From: Treponema sp.
Lineage (GTDB): Bacteria; Spirochaetota; Spirochaetia; Treponematales; Treponemataceae
DNA: 32,905 nt
Assembly: GCA_023231445.1 (NCBI GenBank)
Contig: JALNVF010000017.1
Span: forward strand, 1-32,905
Reading direction: 5' to 3'
In this document: one piece after another, positions 16,117 to 24,315 of the stretch
Position numbering within the stretch: position 1 is the first letter of the stretch
Layout of the letters: each line of letters starts with the position of its first letter
Program-made: the position numbers and the translations under genes
The notes under the pieces: model-generated
What the model was told of the DNA's origin: nothing
Database searches by the model: none
Seen by the model: only the letters and a program-made list of their open reading frames with translations

Positions 16117-17013
16117 TTACTCTGATTTATGCTTTTTCATAGAAAGAGCAGCCTTTTTTTCCGCAATTTCATCCATAATATGCTGTTTTACCAGTCCCAG
16201 CGACTCCCGGTAACTGGTACTGGAAAGTCCCGGAAACCGAATAAGGAAACGCTCTTCGCTCGGACGATGCTCGTTGAAAAAGTCGATTTTCTGAAGTATT
16301 TTTTTACTGAACCGTCCTTTTTCAACAGCAGCCCGCTCTTTAATCGAAGAAAACATCTCGGTCATACTGGCACCCTGAAACCATGTTTCTTCAGAATAAC
16401 GTTCTGTGAGAGACTCACCGAATTCTTTAATTTTAGCCATTGCCGTACTGAAATCAACAAGCTTATGTACGGTTATAATTATATCAATTATAAAAACGAC
16501 CGCAAGTCCGCTTGAAAGATACACCGTAAGAGTATCGCTCAGCATAAAGACAAAGTGATCAACAACAGGCTGAACAAAATGAACAGCAACAATGCCCATA
16601 ATGCCGAACAGTACTGAATTAAGCAGGCAGATACGTCCCTTTATGTTGAATTTATGGTCGGAATAATCCCACCACTTCATTTTAAACATTCTTTCCATTT
16701 CCCAGCTTGTAAAATATTCAACGGCCGAACAAAGAACCATTGCGCTTACAAACAACGTAAGCCATGAGGATTTTACTTCAGGAGGAAGCTGCATGACGAT
16801 AAGGCCTCCGCATCCGTAAATAGGACAAATGGGGCCGTGCAGAAATCCTCTGTTTATGAATTTATGTTCATAAAAAATACCTACATACAGCACTTCACAG
16901 CACCAGCCGATAAAACTATATAAAAGAAAAATAAGAAAAAGACGGTCTGACGGTACAATTTCAATGGAAGAACCTGCATTCAAAAAATCTATCATGTTAT
17001 AACTGTACTTCAT
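16117..17013 (-). CDS. Multi-pass membrane protein of the putative ABC transporter type IV (CmpB) family
   Basis: The protein of about 298 residues fits the family annotated as putative ABC transporter permease (ABC_trans_CmpB). The first 190 residues hold about five transmembrane helices with the conserved pieces S-F-I-G-W-C-C-E-V, R-G-F-L-H-G-P-I-C-P-I-Y-G-C-G and W-W-D-Y-S-D-H-K-F-N-I-x-G-R-I-C-L. The last 100 residues are soluble, charged and helical. No ATPase partner is nearby, and the transport role of the family is unproven. The start is uncertain: ATG at 17013, ATG at 16995, or TTG at 17034; none has a clear Shine-Dalgarno. It is first in the operon with the AmmeMemoRadiSam genes and divergent from the cyclase gene. 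Confidence 0.82.
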   Translation of the reverse strand: MKYSYNMIDFLNAGSSIEIVPSDRLFLIFLLYSFIGWCCEVLYVGIFYEHKFINRGFLHGPICPIYGCGGLIVMQLPPEVKSSWLTLFVSAMVLCSAVEYFTSWEMERMFKMKWWDYSDHKFNIKGRICLLNSVLFGIMGIVAVHFVQPVVDHFVFMLSDTLTVYLSSGLAVVFIIDIIITVHKLVDFSTAMAKIKEFGESLTERYSEETWFQGASMTEMFSSIKERAAVEKGRFSKKILQKIDFFNEHRPSEERFLIRFPGLSSTSYRESLGLVKQHIMDEIAEKKAALSMKKHKSE

Positions 17014-17131
17014 TTTCGGACGGTTGGCAATCAACGCCTCTGATACCGGAGGGGAAATATTAAAATTTCCGAACGAATCATAGTTTTGTAAAAAAAGACA
17101 GCCGGTACCAATATTAAAAAACGGAAAACTA

Positions 17132-17140
17132 TGGTATACT
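17132..17140 (+). promoter_or_regulatory. Extended -10 promoter of the cyclase gene
   Basis: TGG followed directly by TATACT (17135-17140) is a good extended -10 element. The ATG follows after 6 bases and there is no Shine-Dalgarno, so the transcript probably begins at the start codon. No convincing -35 box is seen, which is common for extended -10 promoters. Confidence 0.6.
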
Positions 17141-17146
17141 GTTTAT

Positions 17147-18457
17147 ATGCCGTATAGTATCGAATTTCAAATTTCCGGTCTTATCGTTGTTGTCGTATTG
17201 TGCATTGTATTTTTTTCAAAACCCCGCTGGCAGTCGCTGCAAAATTCGATATTCCGCGTCTTACTTCCATTAACAGCCTTTGAACTTCTTATGGACATTA
17301 TCAGTGTCATTACTATCGCAGAACGTGATAACATTCCGGAAACATTGAATAACTTCTTTGCAAAAGGATATATTATTTCCATTTATATCTGGATCACGGG
17401 AGTTGCTCTCTATGTTCTGTCAAATTTTATCTATACGAACACTCCCCAAAAAAATATTACACGTATAAAAGTAACAGGTTTATTATTAATCATTGCAGCC
17501 GCCGCCGGATGCGTGATAACGATTGCAGCGCCTTTAAAATATGCAAACTACGGCAGAAAAATTTACTCCTACGGAATTCCGTCAACAAGTACTTTTATTT
17601 TCGCAGTATACTGTATCATCGTTTTATCCGTCAGCTGTTTAATGAACTACAGGTATCTTCCGTTCAAACGTAAAATTCCACTGTTCGCGTTCGTTATAAT
17701 GGAAGGAAGTGTCGCGCTGCTACAGGTATGCTTCAGGAGCCTGCTTGTTATAGGTTTCGGAACGGCAATATGCATTCTTATCATGTATATGACTTTGGAA
17801 AACCCCGACATGGACATGATCGCAAAACTCAATGAAGCGAACAGGCGTATAAATAATCTGCTGCTGAACATTCTTCCGGCATCAATAGTTGCGGAGCTGA
17901 AAGAAAAACCGAGTACATTCACTGAAAAATACGACAACATTACTGTAGCATTCATGGATATTGTCGATTTTACGGAAATGTCTTCGGTCGTCGGTGCAGA
18001 AAATCTTGTTGATATTCTGAATTCTCTTTTTTCGGAATTCGACATGCTTCTTGACAATTATAAAATCGAAAAAATAAAAACAATCGGCGATGCATATATG
18101 ATCGCTTCAGGTCTGCCGGAACGGTATGAAAACAACTGCGAAGAAATGATTAAATTTCTGATTCAGGCGCAGCGTACTATAACGAATTTTAACAAACGTC
18201 ATAATACCACACTGCAGATGCGTATCGGAGTAAACTGCGGTCCGGTTGTAGCCGGCATTATAGGTAAAAAAAAGTTTATCTATGATCTGTGGGGAAGTAC
18301 GGTAAATTTTGCGTGCCGCATGCAGAGTTCCGGAGTACCGGACCGTATACAGGTATCTCAGAATGTCTATAATCTTATGAAAGACAAATATAACTTTGAA
18401 AGCCGCGAAACGGTTGACGTAAAAAGTTTCGGCACATGTCACTGTTATCTGCTCTAA
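17147..18457 (+). CDS. Membrane-bound class III adenylate cyclase
   Basis: The 436-residue protein has about six or seven hydrophobic helices in its first 225 residues, a short helical linker, and a class III nucleotidyl cyclase domain (about 245-436). Catalytic features are F-M-D-I-V-D-F-T with metal-binding Asp residues, E-K-I-K-T-I-G-D-A-Y-M with the adenine-selecting Lys, Y-D-L-W-G-S-T-V-N with the paired Asp and the transition-state Asn, and a following Arg (A-C-R-M). The Lys/Asp pair points to ATP rather than GTP as substrate, so it should make cyclic AMP. The membrane part is not a CHASE or HAMP type that I recognise and resembles 7TM-style sensor regions only in outline. The trigger is unknown. 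Confidence 0.92.
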   Translation: MPYSIEFQISGLIVVVVLCIVFFSKPRWQSLQNSIFRVLLPLTAFELLMDIISVITIAERDNIPETLNNFFAKGYIISIYIWITGVALYVLSNFIYTNTPQKNITRIKVTGLLLIIAAAAGCVITIAAPLKYANYGRKIYSYGIPSTSTFIFAVYCIIVLSVSCLMNYRYLPFKRKIPLFAFVIMEGSVALLQVCFRSLLVIGFGTAICILIMYMTLENPDMDMIAKLNEANRRINNLLLNILPASIVAELKEKPSTFTEKYDNITVAFMDIVDFTEMSSVVGAENLVDILNSLFSEFDMLLDNYKIEKIKTIGDAYMIASGLPERYENNCEEMIKFLIQAQRTITNFNKRHNTTLQMRIGVNCGPVVAGIIGKKKFIYDLWGSTVNFACRMQSSGVPDRIQVSQNVYNLMKDKYNFESRETVDVKSFGTCHCYLL

Positions 18458-18480
18458 CTCTGAAAAATGATAAAAACAGC

Positions 18481-18509
18481 TTGCACGCCGGCCTTTAATT
18501 GCGCACAAT
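18481..18509 (+). promoter_or_regulatory. Candidate promoter of the large radical SAM gene
   Basis: TTGCAC (18481-18486), a 17-base gap and CACAAT (18504-18509) form a moderate promoter match. The ATG follows after 6 bases without a Shine-Dalgarno, the same spacing as at the cyclase, flavodoxin and oxidoreductase genes. Confidence 0.4.
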
Positions 18510-18515
18510 AACCCT

Positions 18516-20831
18516 ATGTCCTTCCGTGTTCTTATTATGCGGCTCTCGCAGTTCCGCGATGTTGTAAAATCAACTACTCACCAGTTCCTTTACGGAGAAT
18601 GTGCACGCGTTTTGAGTGATGAGTGCATCGATTTTGCTTTTCTGCCGGCGGAAAGCGCGCGACGCCGGCATTGCGTGCTTGAAGGTTTCCGTACGCATAT
18701 CCCGGCTGCAGATTTTGATCTGATTCTTGTCGTAAACAGCTATGCAGTAGAACTTATAAATCTGCCGTATATGCTTAAAATTGCAGGCATTCCCTATTCC
18801 TCTGATGAACGGCGGGAAAAAAACGCGAAACCGCTCATCATTATGGGAGGCTCGAATGCAATGGCAAGCCAGGCCATGCTTTTCAACGAAAATGAAGCGC
18901 TGACCGATGCAGTGTATTTTGGAGAAGGTGAAGAAAATGTAACGGCTGTCGTAAAGGCGCTGTCGGAAGTATCCGACAGGGAAAGACGCAGCACGCTTGT
19001 TTCATTGCAGGATACAATCACCGGACTCCGTGTATTCGGCGCTCCGCATAAAACTATCAGCAAAGCAGTATTTTCCGGCACAAACGTCGAACAGCTCGCA
19101 AATGCGAAACAGGCTTTGTTCGATTCTGCAGAAGCAGGCATTGTCCGGCTTATGATTTCATACGACTGTCCGTCGTTCTGTACATTCTGTTTTGAAGGCT
19201 GGGAACGAAAACCGTACCGGGAAGTACCGTTCAGCGAACTTCTCAAAGCCGCAAAACATCTGAAACGGGAAACAGGAGCCTCAACGCTTGAAATTACCGC
19301 GTTCAATTTCAACACGCATACCGACGTAACAAGAATCATCACGGAGATGAACAAACTGTTTGCACAGGTAAATTTCATGAGCCAGCGGGCTGATATTCTT
19401 GCATCAAGCAGCATGCTGGCTTCATACGAAATCACAACCGGAAAGCGGCAGTTTACGCTCGGTGCGGAGGGAATCAGTGAACGGATGCGCACATACTTCA
19501 ACAAAAATCTCAACGAAGAAACACTTCTGAAATCAATGGGGCTTCTCATGTCTCAGAATGCGGTTAAGGAAATAAAACTATTCTATATTATCGCCGGAAT
19601 TGAAACTGATGAAGATTTTGAGGATTTCCGGTGCTTTCTCTCAAAAGCAGCAGAGCTCAAAACTCAGTTTGGTTCGCCTGCACGCATACTCTGCTCGTTC
19701 GGGCTTCTTGTCCGCATGCCGTTCACTCCGCTCAGATACGAAAAACTTCTTTTAACAAAAAAAGAATGGGAACCCGTCGTTGAAAATATAAAGCAGACCG
19801 TTGAAAGTGCCGGCTACGAATTCCGTCTTACATACCCTTATGAAGAATATTTTCTCTCGCAGGTGCTCGTTCTCACAAACTACTATGCCGCACCGGCGCT
19901 TATCGATTTTGCCGGACAGGATATTGTCTACGACCGGACACTGCCGGACGGTGCATGGAATCTGTTCGTAAAACACGTTCCTGTCACGCCGGAATTCACC
20001 GCGGAAAAAGGTGCAGACTACAAATTCGCATACAGCGGCATCGACACGCGTACAACTGCAGATTTTCTGTATGCCCGCTTTCTTGACGCAAAAAACGGCA
20101 GGGAAATGAAATCGTGCATGAGCGGTGAATGCAGGGGATGCGGCAGCTGTACGCAGAATCAACGGAACTTTCTGCTTGAACATAAAATAACGATGCCTTC
20201 CGCTTCCGACAAGGCAGATGTCAACGCGCTGCTTCTTGAAAAACAGCGTGCTAAGCCAGTGTACATAAAAACAGAAATACCGGAAACTATGGCGCACAAC
20301 CGAACGGAGACAAAAAACGCATTTATTATGAGGAAACTTATGGACGCGGTGGAACGGACTGGCACAGAAACGGAATCTCTCATCATGAAAACAGAAGACG
20401 TTCTGTTCGGAAGTGACCGATACGCAGGCAGACTTCCGCACTGGTACGGAACAACGCTGTATGCAGTCTATCCGTTTTCCGATAACACACGATCCGTACT
20501 TTCTGCAGCGCTCAAAAATGCGGGAATACAGGCAGACAATACGGAAGAAATACCGGCAGAATACAAAATCACACTCATTCCCGACATACAGACGGAAAAT
20601 ACAGAACTTGAAAAAACAGCACAGTCGCTGCTTAATTCGATGCATCTGCCGTATATGCTTTCACGTAAATCAGGTTACACAAACCTTGTTATTGCCCCAA
20701 AAGCACTGAAAAAACATATCGTTAATTCCTGCGCCATACACGACGGAAAAATATTTGTAATCTGCTCAATAAAAGCGGATTTCGGTATACTTGCAAAAGA
20801 ACGGTTTCACGTGCACACGGAAACTGTATAG
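18516..20831 (+). CDS. B12-binding-type radical SAM protein of unknown function
   Basis: The 771-residue protein begins with a Rossmann-like region (about 1-190: D-F-D-L-I-L-V-V-N-S-Y, I-I-M-G-G-S-N-A, Y-F-G-E-G-E-E-N) like the cobalamin-binding domain of B12 radical SAM enzymes. The radical SAM cluster is C218-x3-C222-x2-C225. Barrel strands follow (L-E-I-T-A-F-N-F-N-T-H, L-G-A-E-G-I-S-E-R-M-R). A second cysteine group C534-x4-C539-x2-C542-x2-C545 could hold another iron-sulfur cluster. The C-terminal 200 residues are unassigned. The overall form recalls the uncharacterised TIGR03960-like radical SAM proteins, but the usual DUF2344 partner domain is not evident. The classic cobalamin-ligand motif D-x-H-x-x-G is not seen, so B12 binding is doubtful. 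Substrate unknown. Confidence 0.85.
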   Translation: MSFRVLIMRLSQFRDVVKSTTHQFLYGECARVLSDECIDFAFLPAESARRRHCVLEGFRTHIPAADFDLILVVNSYAVELINLPYMLKIAGIPYSSDERREKNAKPLIIMGGSNAMASQAMLFNENEALTDAVYFGEGEENVTAVVKALSEVSDRERRSTLVSLQDTITGLRVFGAPHKTISKAVFSGTNVEQLANAKQALFDSAEAGIVRLMISYDCPSFCTFCFEGWERKPYREVPFSELLKAAKHLKRETGASTLEITAFNFNTHTDVTRIITEMNKLFAQVNFMSQRADILASSSMLASYEITTGKRQFTLGAEGISERMRTYFNKNLNEETLLKSMGLLMSQNAVKEIKLFYIIAGIETDEDFEDFRCFLSKAAELKTQFGSPARILCSFGLLVRMPFTPLRYEKLLLTKKEWEPVVENIKQTVESAGYEFRLTYPYEEYFLSQVLVLTNYYAAPALIDFAGQDIVYDRTLPDGAWNLFVKHVPVTPEFTAEKGADYKFAYSGIDTRTTADFLYARFLDAKNGREMKSCMSGECRGCGSCTQNQRNFLLEHKITMPSASDKADVNALLLEKQRAKPVYIKTEIPETMAHNRTETKNAFIMRKLMDAVERTGTETESLIMKTEDVLFGSDRYAGRLPHWYGTTLYAVYPFSDNTRSVLSAALKNAGIQADNTEEIPAEYKITLIPDIQTENTELEKTAQSLLNSMHLPYMLSRKSGYTNLVIAPKALKKHIVNSCAIHDGKIFVICSIKADFGILAKERFHVHTETV

Positions 20832-20870
20832 TACAAACAGTGCCATACTAAATACGCCGGTTTCTTTACA

Positions 20871-21704
20871 TCAGGTATTGTCAGATTTAAAAAGAGCCCG
20901 GAACAATGCCGCAATCTTATGAGATCCGGCATTTGTTCCGTCTTTACCGGCAGCAGGCTGCAGCACATCCTTTACAGAAGCGTGTTCGGCAGACTTTTCC
21001 GCAACTTTATTTGCTGCAATCGTAAAAAGGCTGTTTCTGCCGAACACGACAAGATATCCGTCCGGAGTCTGATTCGTCGTAAAGACAGGAAGAAGCTGTG
21101 CACTGAATTTGTCAGCCGCCACATTAACAGCACTGTGATTCTTTATCATTTTCTGGCTCTGTGTAAGAAAATCAATTTCGGGATGGACTTTATCTATATC
21201 CGCGCCGTACACTTCCGAACTGTGTCCCGGTTCCGCATATTTTTCAAAATACGCAGGAGACGCCTGTATGACGGCTCCTCCTGCATCAAGCAGCAGCACA
21301 GGTTCATCAGACACGGACATCAGGGCCGTTATTGCATTGTTAAGATACCTGATCCTCTGCGCGCGTTTACTGCTTATATCTTCCGTCTCGCGGAACAGAA
21401 TCTTTATTCCCTGCCCGAGCGTACCGAATTTCATAAACCGATCATCGTCGACCTTGCCTCCTTCACGTGCTATATCAATCAGGTGCCTGAATTCTCCGGT
21501 ACGTTTTCCGGCGCGGACCAGAATAATAATGTACAGCACCACGAGAAATATGATCGCGACAAGAATGCAGTAAAAAACGAGTTCCGCCTGCTGCTTCTGC
21601 CCTGCAGCAAGAAGATACCGGTATGAAATAAATCCGCCCGTTCCCGCAAAGGCGGCGGCAAGAACGCAGAAAATTGTTAATACAGTACCGCTTACAAAAA
21701 GCAT
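20871..21704 (-). CDS. Membrane protein with PAS-like domain, third gene of the potassium operon
   Basis: The 277-residue protein has two transmembrane helices (about 4-28 and 40-63), a short linker, and a PAS-like sensory domain from about 125 to 230 (N-A-I-T-A-L-M-S-V-S-D-E-P-V-L-L-L-D-A-G-G-A-V-I, then an F-E-K-Y segment and a final V-F-G-R strand pair). The tail of about 45 residues is hydrophilic. No kinase, cyclase or GGDEF output is attached. GAGGT precedes the ATG and the gene is 17 bases after ktrA, so it is very likely co-transcribed with the potassium transporter. A regulatory or sensor role for K+ uptake is a reasonable guess, nothing more. Confidence 0.78.
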   Translation of the reverse strand: MLFVSGTVLTIFCVLAAAFAGTGGFISYRYLLAAGQKQQAELVFYCILVAIIFLVVLYIIILVRAGKRTGEFRHLIDIAREGGKVDDDRFMKFGTLGQGIKILFRETEDISSKRAQRIRYLNNAITALMSVSDEPVLLLDAGGAVIQASPAYFEKYAEPGHSSEVYGADIDKVHPEIDFLTQSQKMIKNHSAVNVAADKFSAQLLPVFTTNQTPDGYLVVFGRNSLFTIAANKVAEKSAEHASVKDVLQPAAGKDGTNAGSHKIAALFRALFKSDNT

Positions 21705-21721
21705 ATATACCTCGCTCCACG

Positions 21722-22420
21722 TTATAAAGAAGTCTTAAACCGGTCAAGGTCGTAATTTTTTCCGACAAGAATAAGGATATCTCCCTGCATCAATAAGTCG
21801 CCCGGTGCGGGAAAGAGCAGCTGTTCCGTACGGACAGGATTACCCTCTGAATCAAGATTGACTTTCGTACGTTTTACCCCTGAAAGATGCAGAACAAATT
21901 TTTTTTCAAGAGCCAGTTCCGACACAGGCTTATCAAGAAACATGTCGGGAACATAAAACTCTGCAATACTGGCGTCACCCGTAATCGGAATGGTATCAAG
22001 AATTTCAGGAGCGATAAGACGGGCTGCTATACGGGTACCTTCGTCTTCCTGAAGATTCACCACCTCATTTGCTCCGATCTGGCGGAGTACCTGCGCATGT
22101 ATCGGAGAAACAGCACGGCACAGAATATACGGAATTCCCCGTTTTTTAAGAAGTGCCGTCGTTATAATACTTGTTTCCATATTATCGATCGCAATAACCG
22201 CAGTATCTACGTCTTCAAGCGGTGCTTTTGCCATCGCGAGTTCATCAGTCGAATCAATAAGTATTGCAGCTGATACTTTATTTTTAAAATCGTCTATTAC
22301 TTCCGGATTATTATCGACAGCAATAACTGTCCCACCCCGCTCAGCAAGCACTGCCGCGATCGTCCGCCCGAAGCTGCCAAGCCCGAATACCGCGAACACT
22401 TTCTCCTTTGTTTTCGACAT
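21722..22420 (-). CDS. ktrA: Potassium uptake regulatory subunit KtrA/TrkA
   Basis: The 232-residue protein has one N-terminal RCK domain with the dinucleotide-binding motif G13-L-G-S-F-G18, an acidic residue at the end of strand 2 (V-D-N-N), and a C-terminal RCK_C domain (A-E-F-Y-V-P, then G-D-I-L-I-L-V-G). A single RCK_N/RCK_C pair is the KtrA layout rather than the doubled TrkA of enteric bacteria. It would form a cytoplasmic ring that gates the KtrB pore in response to nucleotides. AGGAGG stands at good spacing before the ATG at 22420; a longer open frame upstream overlaps the ktrB end and is not needed. It is 35 bases after ktrB. Confidence 0.94.
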   Translation of the reverse strand: MSKTKEKVFAVFGLGSFGRTIAAVLAERGGTVIAVDNNPEVIDDFKNKVSAAILIDSTDELAMAKAPLEDVDTAVIAIDNMETSIITTALLKKRGIPYILCRAVSPIHAQVLRQIGANEVVNLQEDEGTRIAARLIAPEILDTIPITGDASIAEFYVPDMFLDKPVSELALEKKFVLHLSGVKRTKVNLDSEGNPVRTEQLLFPAPGDLLMQGDILILVGKNYDLDRFKTSL

Positions 22421-22455
22421 ATATCCTCCTGCTGAAATTCCGTTTCTGCATACTG

Positions 22456-24279
22456 TTAACCGATTGCGATATCCGCCTGCGGCCATCTGATTTTTGCACG
22501 GTCAGACCCCGGCGCAGCGGAAGAAAGAACCGTCAATGCGCCAACCCTGCCCCAGTACATGAGCAGGATGAGTACAAATTTCGCAAACGCAGGCAGTCCC
22601 GGCGTAAGCCCGGACGTTACACCCACGGTTCCGACCGCGGAACATACTTCAAATATAATTCTTTCGACAGGAGCTGTACAGACTGCGGACAGAACAACTG
22701 TCGCAAGTACGATACACAGAATGTCAGCAGTAAAAATGATACACGCCTGAAAAATTTTTGCGTCCGCAATTTCAGCTCTTCCGATGCGGTAATGTTTTTC
22801 TCCCTTCAGATACGAATAAAGTGCCGAACCAAGTACAGCTGCGGTGTTTATTTTCATACCGCCTGCTGTACTTCCCGACGCCGCGCCAATAACCATGAAT
22901 ATGCAGAACAGCAGATACGTTGCAGGCCGCAGCGATGCGAACGGAACGGAATTGAATCCTGCCGTACGGAATGTTACGGACTGAAAAAACGATGCAAGAT
23001 ACTGCTCTCCCAGAGAATAATCTTTCATCGTATTGCTGTACTCAAGAATATAAAAAAGCAGCGTGCCTGCAAGCAGCAGGACGGCCGTTCCGGTAATAAC
23101 AACCTTTGTATTAAGCGTGAGCTTCGCCCTTTCATTACCGCGTTTTCCCAGCCGTGCGGAATCAATTACTGCACGTATGTTCGTAATGCAGGAAAATCCG
23201 ATACCGCCGGAAATAATAAGGAACGCAAACACAAACATGATATACGTATTATGCCGGAAACCTTCAAGGCTGTTTGAAAACAGAGCAAACCCCGCATTGC
23301 AAAAGGCGGAGACCGAATGAAACACGGCATACCATACCGTCCGGCCCGTAAATCCCATGGACGGCACAAAACCGCAGAACAGCAGGACAGCTCCCACCCC
23401 TTCAATACTAAGAGTCGTCAATACAATACTCAGCATTGACTTATATATACCGGCCGTGTCGTCGTCGCTGAGCATATAACTGAGCATCAGCTTGTCCGCA
23501 AGCGATACACGCCGGCGGATAACATAAATAGTAAAATATGACAGCAGCATAATGCCGAGACCGCCGGTCTGGATAAGTATAAGAAGGACAAGCTGTCCCC
23601 GAAATGTAAAATATGACACTGTGTCGACAACTGTAAGCCCGGTAACACAAACGCACGACGCAGAGGTAAACAGTGCATTCAAAAATGAAAGCCCCTTCCC
23701 GTCGACGGCAGTAAATCCCATCATGAGAAAAAGTGTACCGGCAAAAATAACGGCAGCAAAACTCAGCAGAATAGTCTGGGCCGGATTCGTCGTCAGTTTT
23801 TCAACATATCCCCGGAGCCGTTTCATGCGGCTGTACATGCGGAGGGCCAGGAACAGGCTGCGGATCAGGGCGGCAAAAACGGCAATACTGGAAAGGGCTA
23901 TCGCTTTATACACAAATTTTGAATAGCAGAAAAGCAGGGTAAAAAATATTGTAAACAGGAACGACAGCCAGTTTTCTCGAAAATACCGCCGGCGGTATTT
24001 TTCCGACACAATATCATATATCGTTTCGCCGACGACACTTGCCATCAGAACGTAGTCAATTATATTCCCCGCAGTCTGCAATATAACGGAAGAAAAATCC
24101 GCCTGTTCAAAAAAAAGCGATGCTACGCTCAGCAGAACCGTTACAATGATAAACCGCTCATATCCCTTCATGAAATAAACTATAAAAGCAAATTCCGGTA
24201 CGGTCAAGCAATACATAAAAATTGCAAAAGCGGTAAAAAGCAGGTATGATAGTATAGATTCTCTGCTTTGAGAATCCAT
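22456..24279 (-). CDS. ktrB: Potassium uptake pore subunit KtrB/TrkH with long N-terminal membrane extension
   Basis: The C-terminal 450 residues are a TrkH/KtrB pore with four repeated pore segments: T-S-A-S-C-V-C-V-T-G-L-T, V-S-A-F-C-N-A-G-F, V-T-F-R-T-A-G-F-N and S-A-V-G-T-V-G-V-T-S-G-L. The filter glycine is present in each. A gating loop rich in small residues (G-A-A-S-G-S-T-A-G-G-M-K) is also seen. The first 150 residues add about four to five hydrophobic helices and an Arg/Lys-rich helix (about 139-160) that the usual 450-residue KtrB lacks. A -10-like TATGCT lies 9 bases before the ATG, and there is no Shine-Dalgarno. It heads the operon with ktrA and the PAS-like protein and is divergent from the beta-glucosidase gene. 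Confidence 0.93.
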   Translation of the reverse strand: MDSQSRESILSYLLFTAFAIFMYCLTVPEFAFIVYFMKGYERFIIVTVLLSVASLFFEQADFSSVILQTAGNIIDYVLMASVVGETIYDIVSEKYRRRYFRENWLSFLFTIFFTLLFCYSKFVYKAIALSSIAVFAALIRSLFLALRMYSRMKRLRGYVEKLTTNPAQTILLSFAAVIFAGTLFLMMGFTAVDGKGLSFLNALFTSASCVCVTGLTVVDTVSYFTFRGQLVLLILIQTGGLGIMLLSYFTIYVIRRRVSLADKLMLSYMLSDDDTAGIYKSMLSIVLTTLSIEGVGAVLLFCGFVPSMGFTGRTVWYAVFHSVSAFCNAGFALFSNSLEGFRHNTYIMFVFAFLIISGGIGFSCITNIRAVIDSARLGKRGNERAKLTLNTKVVITGTAVLLLAGTLLFYILEYSNTMKDYSLGEQYLASFFQSVTFRTAGFNSVPFASLRPATYLLFCIFMVIGAASGSTAGGMKINTAAVLGSALYSYLKGEKHYRIGRAEIADAKIFQACIIFTADILCIVLATVVLSAVCTAPVERIIFEVCSAVGTVGVTSGLTPGLPAFAKFVLILLMYWGRVGALTVLSSAAPGSDRAKIRWPQADIAIG

Positions 24280-24288
24280 ACTGTCTGC

Positions 24289-24294
24289 AGCATA
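24289..24294 (-). promoter_or_regulatory. Possible -10 box of the ktrB operon
   Basis: On the minus strand TATGCT ends 9 bases before the ktrB ATG. No clear -35 box was found. On the plus strand the same short region holds two CATACT sequences that could serve the divergent beta-glucosidase gene. Confidence 0.35.
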
Positions 24295-24315
24295 CTCTTT
24301 TTACAGGAGACACGG

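Noticed and set aside
18794..19549. Open frame of 251 codons on the minus strand inside the large radical SAM gene
   Set aside because: It is antisense to a well-supported gene with cluster motifs, shows no recognisable motif, and its Ser-rich composition is what a mirrored coding frame gives.
19752..20645. Open frame of 297 codons on the minus strand, Cys/Phe/Arg-rich
   Set aside because: Also antisense to the radical SAM gene; the odd composition follows from reading a coding frame backwards and no ribosome site stands before it.
22408..23277. Open frame of 289 codons on the plus strand
   Set aside because: Antisense to ktrB and the ktrA start; the Arg/Cys/Asn-rich product has no family features.
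24257..24276. Inverted repeat GATTCTC/GAGAATC near the ktrB start
   Set aside because: It is only seven pairs, lies inside the ktrB coding start and has no T-run; it may be chance, so it is not listed as a terminator or operator.
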